A DNA stretch of 60,003 nt from positions 1 to 60,003 of the forward strand of contig NZ_JACKZS010000022.1 of the NCBI RefSeq assembly GCF_014222285.1, given 5' to 3'. Positions within the stretch are counted from its first letter, which is position 1. Each line of letters opens with the position of its first letter. The translations under genes and the position numbers were made by a program. The notes under the pieces are model-generated. The model made no database searches, was not told the DNA's origin, and saw only the letters and a list, made by a program, of their open reading frames with translations. The stretch is from Nostoc sp. UCD121. Lineage in GTDB: Bacteria; Cyanobacteriota; Cyanobacteriia; Cyanobacteriales; Nostocaceae. This document shows, in pieces, positions 46,536-54,398 of the stretch.

Positions 46536-46577
46536 TTCCACAGGGTTTCCACAGGGATTTTAGCAGTTTTCCACAGG
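46536..46577 (+). promoter_or_regulatory. Cluster of three TTCCACAGG (DnaA-box-like) sites
   Basis: TTCCACAGGG at 46536 and 46547, TTTTCCACAGG at 46567-46577. Starts of the common core are 11 and 22 bp apart. TTTTCCACA is the form of DnaA box reported for cyanobacteria; only the third is exact. Confidence 0.45.
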
Positions 46578-46885
46578 TTCACTACGAACTAATGGGCTTC
46601 TTACCCTCTGACTGGGGATTGTTAATTAACAGTGGCAAAGAACTTCAAGGACTGAGTTTTTATAAAGTAAAGTAACGAAAAATAGGCTCTAATGCTTATT
46701 CTTTCGTTCGTATTTATTTTTTATACATTCATTTTTAACATTTCGCAGCATTGACAAACCCACCCCCTCTTGGCGCACAATGATTCGGCTTGCTTTTGTA
46801 ATTCCTTCAACCGTTGGCATCAAATGTGTAAAATATATTACCTGAGATGTAGACGTAGATTGTCGGGATGACAAAAGAGTGGTGA

Positions 46886-46951
46886 GGTAGTTCGGTCTTC
46901 TCCCAAAGGGAGAGGCTAGCGCCAAGGGGGTTTCCCCCATGAGAAACTACC
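46886..46951 (+). promoter_or_regulatory. Three-stem structured leader ahead of the DUF2811 gene
   Basis: Outer stem GGTAGTT (46886-46892) / AACTACC (46945-46951), inner hairpins CTTCTCCC-AAA-GGGAGAGG (46897-46915) and GGGGG-TTT-CCCCC (46926-46938). An alternative outer pairing GTTCGGT/ACCGAAC uses overlapping bases. Lies 85 bp before the gene. Part resembles an interspersed Nostoc repeat. Confidence 0.45.
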
Positions 46952-47035
46952 GAACCCGTAAGGGTGAGGAAGCCATAAGCCGCTTCACCGCAAGCAACTT
47001 GTCCCTCTTGATTATCCTCATAGGAGGAAAATCTC

Positions 47036-47290
47036 ATGAAATCAACGGTTAGCATCTTTACAGAAATTCCCGAGACACTCCACGAATCCTTAAAAAACTA
47101 CTTAGAAACCCATCCTGATTGGGATGAAAATAGGGTATTGACGGCGGCACTATCATTGTTTTTACTCCAAAATGGAGATAGCGATCGCCGGGCTGCCCGA
47201 GTCTATCTGGAAACTTTATTCCACCACTCCTCAGTAGAAACGCCCAGTATCGATTCACCCGCAACAGCTAATCTATTAGATACCCCATAG
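47036..47290 (+). CDS. DUF2811-family small protein
   Basis: An 84-residue protein with a strong AGGAGG ribosome binding site 8 bases before the ATG. VSIFTEIPETLHESLKNYLETHPDWDENRVLTAALSLFLLQNG is the DUF2811 family pattern known to me from cyanobacteria; the sequence after residue 50 (a Ser/Thr/Pro-rich tail) is variable. The conserved part resembles a ribbon-helix-helix-like DNA-binding or antitoxin fold (helix-turn pattern after a short strand), but that is inference. No toxin gene is adjacent. A structured leader precedes it. Confidence 0.8.
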   Translation: MKSTVSIFTEIPETLHESLKNYLETHPDWDENRVLTAALSLFLLQNGDSDRRAARVYLETLFHHSSVETPSIDSPATANLLDTP

Positions 47291-47396
47291 GTACGGGCGT
47301 TATCCTCGCTCATACTCTAATGTGGGCACGGCAAACCGTGCCCCATAAATGGGATTTGACCCAATAGCGATTAAGCATATCGGGGCAATATTACAA

Positions 47397-47422
47397 TAAA
47401 AAAGAGCAGTAGATTCTGCTCT
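47397..47422 (-). terminator. Leftward intrinsic terminator A
   Basis: Stem AGAGCAG (47403-47409) / CTGCTCT (47416-47422) with loop TAGATT; on the minus strand it is followed by TTTTTTATT. Confidence 0.65.
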
Positions 47423-47440
47423 ATAACTTTCTCAAAACTA

Positions 47441-47482
47441 TACGCAGCAAGGGCAATTAATGAATTGCTCCTACTGCGTGTA
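47441..47482. repeat. Degenerate copy of the MITE palindrome core
   Basis: GCAAGGGCAATTAATGAATTGCTCCTAC resembles the core of the MITE at 21834-21926 (GTAGGGGCAATT around CATG). Its ends do not show the 16-bp inverted repeats. Confidence 0.6.
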
Positions 47483-47520
47483 CGTATTTTTACATTAGTC
47501 TCAACTTAGAGACTGGGCAA

Positions 47521-47549
47521 GAAAAAACAAGGAGCTTAAGCCCCTTGTT
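47521..47549 (-). terminator. Leftward intrinsic terminator B
   Basis: Stem AACAAGG (47526-47532) / CCTTGTT (47543-47549), inner GCTT/AAGC; on the minus strand TTTTTTC follows. It sits 500 bp after the response-regulator stop, so it may belong to a small RNA. Confidence 0.6.
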
Positions 47550-48050
47550 CTGGCAGGTAAAGTCCCGTGTAGATGGGGTTTCTAAGCCAATACGGTTCAA
47601 TTAGCGCCAAAAATCTTTCAGAACTTACGCAAGAACTCTCTGAAACTCTTATTCCTTTGTGTCCTTCTCTGACGAGACGCTGCGCGAATGCGCCCTTTGT
47701 GGTTCGTTTTCTCTTAATTTTAGGTAAGTCTTGTCCTTAACTGAACCGTATCGGTTTCTACAGCGCAGATTTCAGGTTAAATTAACAAGCTATGCGCCCC
47801 TAAAAACTTCACCTAAGCACATATCTGCCAAAATAGTCAGATCCAAAGAAATATTTTCCAGTGGACTTTCTTTACTGTCCACTGTCTTAAACGGATAAAC
47901 CAATATTTCAAATAACTGTCTGGTCAGTATTTGAGCAATATCTATGTATGTTTAATTGTCTAAATTTGTCTTTTACTAAAGCTAAAAAAATTCACTAATC
48001 ACTCCCCCAAAAGTCAACAGTCAAGAGTTAAAAAACTCTAGACTATAGAC

Positions 48051-48776
48051 TCAGGACTTGGCTTCCAAATGTTGGGGATGAGCAGGAGATTCAAACTTAT
48101 ACCCTACGCCACGTACAGTTTGAATTAATGCTGGCTGACTAGCATCAATTTCAATCTTCTTGCGAATTTGGCCAATATGTACATCTACAACCCGTTGGTC
48201 GCCGACATATTCATAGTCCCACACCTCTTGGATGAGTTCTGCCCGTCGCCAAACTCGACCTGGATGACTTGCTAAAAAATGCAACAAGTCAAATTCCAGA
48301 GCAGTTAAGGGTACTGCTTGGTTATTAAGTGCTACCTCCCGTCGCACCGGATCAATCATCAGTTTTTCAAATACCAAGCGTTTCTGCTCGGCAGTAGTTA
48401 TCACTCGCTGCCGTCTCAAAATCGCTCCGACTCTGACTTCTAGCTCTCCCAACCCAAAAGGCTTGGTGAGATAGTCGTCAGCACCTTTGGCAAAGCCGCG
48501 AATTTTGTCAGCTTCGTCAGCACGGCTAGTCAACATCAAAACAAAAACACCATTACGACTTTGCATCTCTTGGCAAAGGTTAAACCCCGTTACATCTGGT
48601 AGATTCACGTCTAGAATCACCAAATCAGGGTTAAATTGCTCAAATAGAGCTAAGGCTGTCTTTCCGTCTTCGGCAGCCTCCACCTGATAGTTCTGTTTAA
48701 TCAAAAAGCGTTGGATTAAATTCCGAACCGCAGGATCGTCGTCAACTACAAGAATCTTGGCAGGAGCCATGACCAT
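48051..48776 (-). CDS. OmpR-family response regulator
   Basis: About 241 residues from ATG 48776 (a TTG four codons earlier is less likely; a second ATG is at 48770). Receiver domain: ILVVDDDPAVRNL (acidic pair), VILDVNLPD with the phosphorylated Asp near residue 53, MLTSRADEADK and KGADDYLTKPF with the Lys. The C-terminal winged helix (LTALEFDLLHFLASHPGRVW, ELIQEVWDYEYVGDQRVVDVHIGQIRKKI, IQTVRGVGYKF) is full length. The cognate histidine kinase is not adjacent. It is not RpaA or RpaB by N-terminal sequence; I cannot name it. Confidence 0.93.
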   Translation of the reverse strand: MVMAPAKILVVDDDPAVRNLIQRFLIKQNYQVEAAEDGKTALALFEQFNPDLVILDVNLPDVTGFNLCQEMQSRNGVFVLMLTSRADEADKIRGFAKGADDYLTKPFGLGELEVRVGAILRRQRVITTAEQKRLVFEKLMIDPVRREVALNNQAVPLTALEFDLLHFLASHPGRVWRRAELIQEVWDYEYVGDQRVVDVHIGQIRKKIEIDASQPALIQTVRGVGYKFESPAHPQHLEAKS

Positions 48777-49390
48777 TACTTTGCACAAAAATTCGTAAGA
48801 TTAACAAAAGGGTTGCGTAAAAACGCAGTTACCACTTTGGGACTAACTAAGAATCTACATGGCTAGGGTATAGGAATCCCGATCATTCACAAATAAATAC
48901 TGTAATCAGAAATGTGGGCGATGAAAACGCGAAACTTCTGTTAGCCACAGTAGATAGGCGCTCTGACTTTAGCCGTAATAGTTCTAGTTAGATGGCAACT
49001 TAAAACGTTTCAATTTTAAATCGATATGTGGATATATACCACAAGCGATTATTCAGTATAATTAAAAAAAATCTATTAAGGCTCAGTAATTTTCCCAAAT
49101 TGGAAGCAATAAAGTTGATTTTTTCATAAAAACTCTGGATTTTAGGTACTCTCCGTTCAAATTCTAGATTAAAGCCAGAATTAAGCAACGACATGAGGGT
49201 ATACACGGAGTTATAGCGATATGTTAAAGTGACTATAGTTGAAATTACAAAGTCAATCAAACTAACCCGTGCTACTATCCTGGTAGGGCATAAAATAGGT
49301 CGAGACTTTAGTTTCGATTAAAACAAAACCTAAAGCTGTTTTTATTCGACAAAAGACTGCCGCTGACTGAGGCTGAAGTAACAAACTCCC
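48777..49390. other. Intergenic region upstream of the CPP1-like gene
   Basis: No convincing gene in 610 bp. A minus-strand frame at 49000-49260 is AT-rich with no ribosome binding site. Promoters of both divergent flanking genes should be here. Confidence 0.5.
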
Positions 49391-50020
49391 ATGAGCGATC
49401 AAAATCCCTACGAAAAACTTGGGGTATCAGAAGAGGCTAGCTTCGATGAAATTCAGGATGCTCGTAATCGCCTATTCGAGCAACATAGTGGCGATGCCAA
49501 GCATTTAGAAGTAATTGAAGCGGCTTACGATGCGATTTTAATGGATCGCTTACGGATGCGCCAGGAAGGTAAAATTAAAGTTCCTGAGCGCATCCGGTTT
49601 CCAGAGTTGCGAGTGCAATCACCTCCTAAAGAAAGTCCAACGCCTCGTGAGCAGTCACCTGCATGGCTGCAACGAATGTTGGATCAGCCAACACCTGCGG
49701 ATATACTTTTACCAGGAGCTTGGTTTCTTGGTTTGAGTTCTATCAGCTTGTTTTACCCAGAGGGAGGCGAGCAGATTTTGCAGTTAGCATTGGTGGTTGG
49801 GGTAGGCACCAGTATTTACTTTCTCAATCGCAAGGAAGGTAAATTTGGCCGAGCAGTTTTGTTTACCCTGATAAGTTTAATCATTGGCTTAATCGCTGGG
49901 GGACTAGTTGCTAGCTGGCTCTTACCACAAATATCATCATTCACCAATCTGGGAACGAATCAGTTCTCTACTGTAGTAACGTTTATATTGTTGTGGTTGG
50001 TTAGTAGTTTTCTACGGTAA
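49391..50020 (+). CDS. CPP1-like membrane protein with J-like domain (DUF3353)
   Basis: A 209-residue protein. Residues 5-70 form a J-domain-like region (NPYEKLGVSEEASFDEIQDARN, EVIEAAYDAILMDRL) without the HPD motif that stimulates DnaK. A Pro-rich linker (SPPKESPTPREQSPAWLQ) follows, then about four membrane helices (ILLPGAWFLGLSSIS, LALVVGVGTSIYF, AVLFTLISLIIGLIAGGLVASW, VVTFILLWLVSSFL). This is the family of the plant chaperone-like protein of protochlorophyllide oxidoreductase. It likely sits in thylakoid or plasma membrane and aids a membrane-linked enzyme. ATG 49391; a stem terminator follows. Confidence 0.85.
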   Translation: MSDQNPYEKLGVSEEASFDEIQDARNRLFEQHSGDAKHLEVIEAAYDAILMDRLRMRQEGKIKVPERIRFPELRVQSPPKESPTPREQSPAWLQRMLDQPTPADILLPGAWFLGLSSISLFYPEGGEQILQLALVVGVGTSIYFLNRKEGKFGRAVLFTLISLIIGLIAGGLVASWLLPQISSFTNLGTNQFSTVVTFILLWLVSSFLR

Positions 50021-50091
50021 ACCACTAGCTGTAAGCAAATTTCCATAAAGAATACATGGCTTATGTGTGTTCTTCTCAAATATACAGAGTT

Positions 50092-50129
50092 AGGAGTCAG
50101 AATATGTATTCTGACTCCTGCTTTAATTT
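50092..50129. terminator. Long perfect hairpin after the CPP1-like gene
   Basis: AGGAGTCAGAAT (50092-50103) pairs with ATTCTGACTCCT (50108-50119), loop ATGT, followed by GCTTTAATTT. Related GGAGTCAGAATT pieces occur at 56462-56480, so it may be a repeat serving as terminator. Confidence 0.65.
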
Positions 50130-50171
50130 GTAGGATTAATTCAATCTGTTAGAGCTACAGAGAGAGGCTTT

Positions 50172-50864
50172 CTAGACAAGGTATTTGGGTTTTAAGACTA
50201 AATCTACAGCAGTGCTGAAATCTTTAACGATTAAATCGGGGTGGTAAAGTTCCAATTGGGTGCGATCGCGAATACCACATTCCACAGCCATCACCTTGAT
50301 ATCATAATTTTTAGCTGCGGTGATGTCGGCTTCCGTATCTCCCACCATCCAGGTATCGGCAGCCGGAGGTAGTTCTTTTAATGACCTAGCCATTAACAAG
50401 GGCTTATCTTCAATATCACGAGTTTTAACGTAGTCATTACTCAAGCAATAACAACGATTTTCTGGGAAAAATCTCCCTAAATCGTATTTTTTAAAGGCAT
50501 AATCTAGTTCTCGAACTCGGCGCATGGTCATAACTGCCAAATCAATTCCCGCTTCTTGAATTTTTAACAATGCATCCACAGCACCAGGCGCGAGAGTGTC
50601 ATAGTTGAAATAAGCTTCTGTATGCACAGTTTGTCGCCGTAACTGGGCGAATTCTTGGGCTTGGGCTTCGTCTAATCCAGAATTTAAGGCGATTTGTTTT
50701 TCGGGAACGCGCGATCGCTTTAACTGCCAAAATTCCGCTTTCGGAAGTTCTTGCACTACTTGATCTGGGCGACGAGTTTTCTCTAAGCAGAATTGATAAA
50801 CACGGTAGTACCGTTCGGAAACATCAATAATTGGGCCGTCGAAGTCAGTAATCAGTCTTAGCAT
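50172..50864 (-). CDS. HAD-superfamily hydrolase
   Basis: A 230-residue phosphatase-like protein. Motif I ITDFDGPIIDVSE with the nucleophile Asp and general-acid Asp (DxD, residue about 7-9), motif II in AVMTMRR near 115, and motif IV MVGDTEADITAAKNYDIKVMAV near 175. The helical cap lies between about 20 and 90. Resembles phosphoglycolate phosphatase-like proteins, but the usual DxDGT is DFDGP. Substrate unclear. Convergent with the CPP1-like gene. Confidence 0.88.
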   Translation of the reverse strand: MLRLITDFDGPIIDVSERYYRVYQFCLEKTRRPDQVVQELPKAEFWQLKRSRVPEKQIALNSGLDEAQAQEFAQLRRQTVHTEAYFNYDTLAPGAVDALLKIQEAGIDLAVMTMRRVRELDYAFKKYDLGRFFPENRCYCLSNDYVKTRDIEDKPLLMARSLKELPPAADTWMVGDTEADITAAKNYDIKVMAVECGIRDRTQLELYHPDLIVKDFSTAVDLVLKPKYLV

Positions 50865-50967
50865 CGGCGGAAAAAGTTAATTTTTATTAAAATTATCTCA
50901 GATGTATGGCTATTTTTTGAGGGTATCAAGTCTGGCTGAATTTCAATTGATATTTTGTACTCAGGCA

Positions 50968-52032
50968 TCATTGCAAAGTACCACGTTTGATTTGTTCGCT
51001 TTCAATGGCTTCAAATAAGGCGCGAAAGTTACCTTCGCCAAAACCTTGAGCTTGGAAACGGCGCTCAATAAACTCAAAGAAAAATGTCGGCTGTTCAAAT
51101 ATTGGCTGGGTGAAAATTTGCAGTAGTAGGGGTGCAGTTTGTTGTGTCCCTACGGGAGTATATTCTTGCCAGTCCACCAGAATTTCCTGTTGAGCGATCG
51201 CTTCTAGTTCTAGAGGTGATAGCGTGAGTCCTGAACGCTGTTTTAGCTGTGAATAGTAGGTTTGGGGAACTGAGAGCAAAGGTAAACCACTGGCACGAAA
51301 TTTAGCGATCGCACTCACCAGATTAGTTGTCCGTAAGGCAATATGTTGAATACCTGGCCCCCGATTGACATCAAGAAACTCCTGAATTTGAGAATTTCTA
51401 GAAGCCGGTTCATTAATTGGCAATTGGACGCTACCGTTACGCGAAACCATCACCTGGCTGTGTAAAGCAGAGCGATTGGTTTTAATTTTAAATGCTTGCT
51501 GGGGTTGAAAATCTAGAATTTTTTCGTACCAAGCCACAGCACGATCCAATTCACCAACCGCCACGTTTAGCACGATGTGATCGATGGCGGTAAAAGTGTT
51601 GTCATTTGTGTTATTTACAGATGACGACGGACAAATGACCAATGACCTTTCTATTAATGTATGAGTCAGTCCACCCCAGGCGGCAATTTTGCCACACTTG
51701 AGAAAAGCCCTACCTACCTCGCGTTCTTGGATGGGTTGTAGGATTGTAGCACCATGTTTTTGAGCTTGTGCGATCGCAGCTTCTACATCTTCCACAGCAA
51801 AAGCGACATCTGCTACACCGGGTGGATATTTACGCAAGAACTCCGCGACTGGACTTGTAGGTAACAGTGGTGAAGATAGAAAAAAGCAAACAGCACCACT
51901 TTTCACCACTTCTGTACAAGTGTGAAACGAACTGCTGCGATCGGCTACTGATTGAAAACCAAGATGGTGTACAAACCAATCCCGCCAAATTTTGGCATCT
52001 TCTACATAGAAATGAACGTGATCAATTTTCAT
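50968..52032 (-). CDS. hppD: 4-hydroxyphenylpyruvate dioxygenase
   Basis: A 354-residue non-heme iron enzyme making homogentisate from 4-hydroxyphenylpyruvate, for tocopherol synthesis in cyanobacteria. Two vicinal-oxygen-chelate domains: residues 1-130 (IDHVHFYVEDAKIWRDWFVHHLGFQSVA) and about 145-354. The metal triad is the His of AIDHIVLNV, the His of GIQHIALRT and the Glu of FFFEFIERR. GEGNFRALFEAIE is the typical C-terminal lid. Between the domains residues about 128-146 (SLVICPSSSVNNTNDNTF) are encoded in part by TTGGTCATTTGTC-like repeat DNA, so the linker may be a repeat insertion. No tocopherol gene adjacent. Confidence 0.9.
   Translation of the reverse strand: MKIDHVHFYVEDAKIWRDWFVHHLGFQSVADRSSSFHTCTEVVKSGAVCFFLSSPLLPTSPVAEFLRKYPPGVADVAFAVEDVEAAIAQAQKHGATILQPIQEREVGRAFLKCGKIAAWGGLTHTLIERSLVICPSSSVNNTNDNTFTAIDHIVLNVAVGELDRAVAWYEKILDFQPQQAFKIKTNRSALHSQVMVSRNGSVQLPINEPASRNSQIQEFLDVNRGPGIQHIALRTTNLVSAIAKFRASGLPLLSVPQTYYSQLKQRSGLTLSPLELEAIAQQEILVDWQEYTPVGTQQTAPLLLQIFTQPIFEQPTFFFEFIERRFQAQGFGEGNFRALFEAIESEQIKRGTLQ
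51601..51650. repeat. STRR-like bases inside the HPPD coding region
   Basis: GTCATTTGTG, then GACAAATGACCAATGACC, similar in sequence to the heptamers at 38719-38781 and 36948-36974, here in frame in the interdomain linker. Confidence 0.6.
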
Positions 52033-52138
52033 AGATATTGAAAATCCAGCATAACAGCTTATATATCTGTGAATTTTGCCTCTTTTGCTAGATTTTCATG
52101 TCCTTCCTAAGCAGGAATTATTTAGGCGAACTCCCACT

Positions 52139-52843
52139 CTAAAAGAACAGATGACTATCAGGTTGAATATTAATTTCCATTGGTACAGCTTGCGGTTCGG
52201 CAGAAAGGGCAAAGAAAATAGCATTGGCAGCAGTTTCAGGACTGAGCATTTTTTTCCGGTCTACTTTTAGGTTGACATTATCCCAGAAAGGAGAATCTAC
52301 CCCACCAAAGTAGAATAGCGTGAACTTGATACCAAAACGCTTGAGTTCCTCTGCCATGCACTTGCTAAAACCCACAACACCAAATTTAGAAGCAGAATAA
52401 GCTGCTGCCATCCCCATCGAATGCTTGCCGAGAATTCCTACCACATTACAGATGTGACCAGACTTGCGCTTTTGCATCTCTTCAGCAGCCGCCTGGGTAG
52501 TATAAAAGCTGCCTTTTAAGTTGACATCTAGCATCTTGTCTAAATCAGCAGGTTCCAGGCTGTTGTAAGGCTTGAGTATACCTATACCGGCTGCATTCAC
52601 TAAAATATCGATTTGACCAAACTTAGCGATGGTCTTTTCTATCAAAATATCTACTTGTTGGGGGTCAGTAATATCGGTGGGAACGGTCAAAACTTCCCCT
52701 GGTAAATCAGTAGCCAGTGTTGTTAAACGAGCTGCGTCCCTCGCAGCCAATACCAACCTGACTCCGGTGGGCGCAAGTTTATGTGTTAAAGCTGAACCAA
52801 TACCACCAGTAGCACCGACAATAACGACAACTTTATCCTGCAT
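52139..52843 (-). CDS. Short-chain dehydrogenase/reductase
   Basis: A 234-residue Rossmann oxidoreductase. Cofactor motif VIVGATGGIGSAL (residues about 7-19), NNAG-equivalent LVNAAGIG near 85, and YSASK with the catalytic Tyr and Lys near 151. The residue 13 before the Tyr, where the catalytic Ser normally sits, is Gly (NVVGILGKHS). An arginine (AARDAA) after beta-2 suggests NADPH. The C terminus (EINIQPDSHLFF) is not of the usual fatty-acid type. Substrate not predictable. Leftward; ATG 52843. Single gene. Confidence 0.88.
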   Translation of the reverse strand: MQDKVVVIVGATGGIGSALTHKLAPTGVRLVLAARDAARLTTLATDLPGEVLTVPTDITDPQQVDILIEKTIAKFGQIDILVNAAGIGILKPYNSLEPADLDKMLDVNLKGSFYTTQAAAEEMQKRKSGHICNVVGILGKHSMGMAAAYSASKFGVVGFSKCMAEELKRFGIKFTLFYFGGVDSPFWDNVNLKVDRKKMLSPETAANAIFFALSAEPQAVPMEINIQPDSHLFF

Positions 52844-52924
52844 TGCAATATTTATATTTCTTTACATCTGTTTACATAATACTGAATTACAGGCTTAGGT
52901 TGTACGTAAACATCCAGAAAGCAT

Positions 52925-54214
52925 CTACTCGCGCAATAGTGCTGTCACCTCATATTCCTTGCCACTCGCTTTTAATGTAAATGTGGGAGACGATTCTAGA
53001 TATTTAGTAAAATTGGAACCTAACTTTAATTTTTTAATAATTGAATTAGGAGATTCTCCGGTTATTTTCCGGATCTCTGTACCTAGCTTAGACACAGATA
53101 ACTTAGTTTGGGGAGAATTTATATGTATATCTTGAATAAGTTTAAATAGTAATTTATCTAATATTTCTCGATTAGAAATTTCCGTAAATTCTTCTTGTTT
53201 CTCTTGGTCTTTAATAGATTCAGCAAATGAGTTATCTACAACAGATATTGGCTTCTCTTTTTCTGGCTGATTTAAATTATGTTTAATATTTATCTCGCAT
53301 CTTTCTTGAAATGAAGTTGCAACATCCACTAAGCTGTTTAATTTAGCATTCATTGATTCCTCTTCAGTTTTAATTAAATCTTGAATTGGATCAATCACTT
53401 TTTCAAAAGATGGAACTTCTGTTGCCATTGACAAAGAATAATAAGTTATTTTGCCAGTATTCCGGTTGTCTATATGCAAATTTTGCCCTTGTCTACGTAC
53501 CCAATAGACAATTAATCCTTGATTTTGGAGTTCGTTACAAAGATGGTTTAAAATTCCATCGCTAGAACAGACTAATATTTCTTTAACTGTTGGATAAGAG
53601 CGTAAAATAGAAGCACCGAATGCGATCATTTTTGTATCAGCACTATTTTTACCTTCAGGCACATGGACAAGTTGATAGCCACGGTTATATAGTTCAATAT
53701 CTTGCTTCCCAATATTGGGATTTTTCCAGTTAGCAAATGCAATTTTAACTTGAAGACGAGATTTACAAATACTGGCTAAAAATAATTCTGAATTAATATC
53801 TAATTTTAAGTTTTCTGCATCCAAAAGTAGAAGAGAGATTCCTGTTTCTAACTTATGTCTAATTTCATTTTCTTGCTGAATTCTTAAGATCAATTGGCTG
53901 AACACAGCAGATTCTAAGCAATCAGGCGATAATATAGTTTGCAGCAGTTCTTCAGCTAATATAAAATTAAAAGAGCCAAGACCTTGCTCTATGATTTTTT
54001 CTTCTGGTAGGTTTTTTACTAAAGACAATTCTGACGCATCAGCCATAGATACTTTAGTATGTCCATTGCTGTTAGCAAGCAAGTCCATTTCCAGGGAACA
54101 AGGTAAGGCAGGCTCAAAGAATTGTTTGCCACAATTTTTGCAGAGGTAATTCTGCTGGTCATTGCTACGACCATTTTTATAATATGAAGTAGATTCGCAC
54201 AGAGGACATTTCAT
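52925..54214 (-). CDS. Zinc ribbon - NYN nuclease - LOTUS-like protein
   Basis: About 429 residues from ATG 54214; the longer frame uses a TTG. Residues 1-33 are a zinc ribbon (MKCPLCESTSYYKNG, NYLCKNCGKQF) of the IS1 InsA/transposase type. Residues about 125-280 form a NYN/PIN-like domain with the acidic residues in LLLLDAENLKLD, NSADTKMIAFG and LVCSSDGILNHL, expected to coordinate metal for RNA cleavage. After a polar linker the last 70 residues (TKLSVSKLGTEIRKITG, IIKKLKLGSNFTKYLE) match the OST-HTH/LOTUS winged-helix pattern. The combination fits an RNA-processing or silencing role, but no target is known. Next to, but not part of, the pst operon. Confidence 0.8.
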   Translation of the reverse strand: MKCPLCESTSYYKNGRSNDQQNYLCKNCGKQFFEPALPCSLEMDLLANSNGHTKVSMADASELSLVKNLPEEKIIEQGLGSFNFILAEELLQTILSPDCLESAVFSQLILRIQQENEIRHKLETGISLLLLDAENLKLDINSELFLASICKSRLQVKIAFANWKNPNIGKQDIELYNRGYQLVHVPEGKNSADTKMIAFGASILRSYPTVKEILVCSSDGILNHLCNELQNQGLIVYWVRRQGQNLHIDNRNTGKITYYSLSMATEVPSFEKVIDPIQDLIKTEEESMNAKLNSLVDVATSFQERCEINIKHNLNQPEKEKPISVVDNSFAESIKDQEKQEEFTEISNREILDKLLFKLIQDIHINSPQTKLSVSKLGTEIRKITGESPNSIIKKLKLGSNFTKYLESSPTFTLKASGKEYEVTALLRE

Positions 54215-54398
54215 CTTGTGATTCAGGTGGTCTAGGCAGATAGTTTTCTTTAAGTATATAGTATAAAAAGAGACTGTCAATATCAGTCTGCATTGCCCAA
54301 CACAAGAAGAACTTAAAGGAAGTAAAAATTAAATTCAACTTTAATTTCCGCCTACACTATGTCATAGCCCTCTAAATAGTTAGATTTTAAGAAACGCT

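Larger units (their letters stand above)
46483..47035. other. Intergenic region with two noteworthy structures
   Basis: No gene seen; the two frames on the minus strand at 46689-47055 are low-quality. It holds three DnaA-box-like 9-mers (46536-46577), a 12-bp palindrome TGTTAATTAACA at about 46619-46630, an AT-rich stretch 46655-46745, and a three-stem RNA-like structure at 46886-46951. Confidence 0.55.
47291..48050. other. Long intergenic region with two leftward terminators and repeats
   Basis: No protein gene seen. It contains two intrinsic-terminator-like hairpins for the minus strand (47397-47422, 47521-47549), a degenerate copy of the MITE palindrome core (47441-47482), and interspersed repeat pieces at about 47640-47730. 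Small leftward RNAs are possible. Confidence 0.5.

Noticed and set aside
46689..47055. Two overlapping minus-strand frames (83 and 82 residues)
   Set aside because: They cover the structured repeat region and the start of the DUF2811 gene, with no motif or ribosome binding site.
49000..49260. 86-residue minus-strand frame
   Set aside because: Very AT-rich, no Shine-Dalgarno, mixed hydrophobic composition and no family resemblance; could not be supported as a gene.
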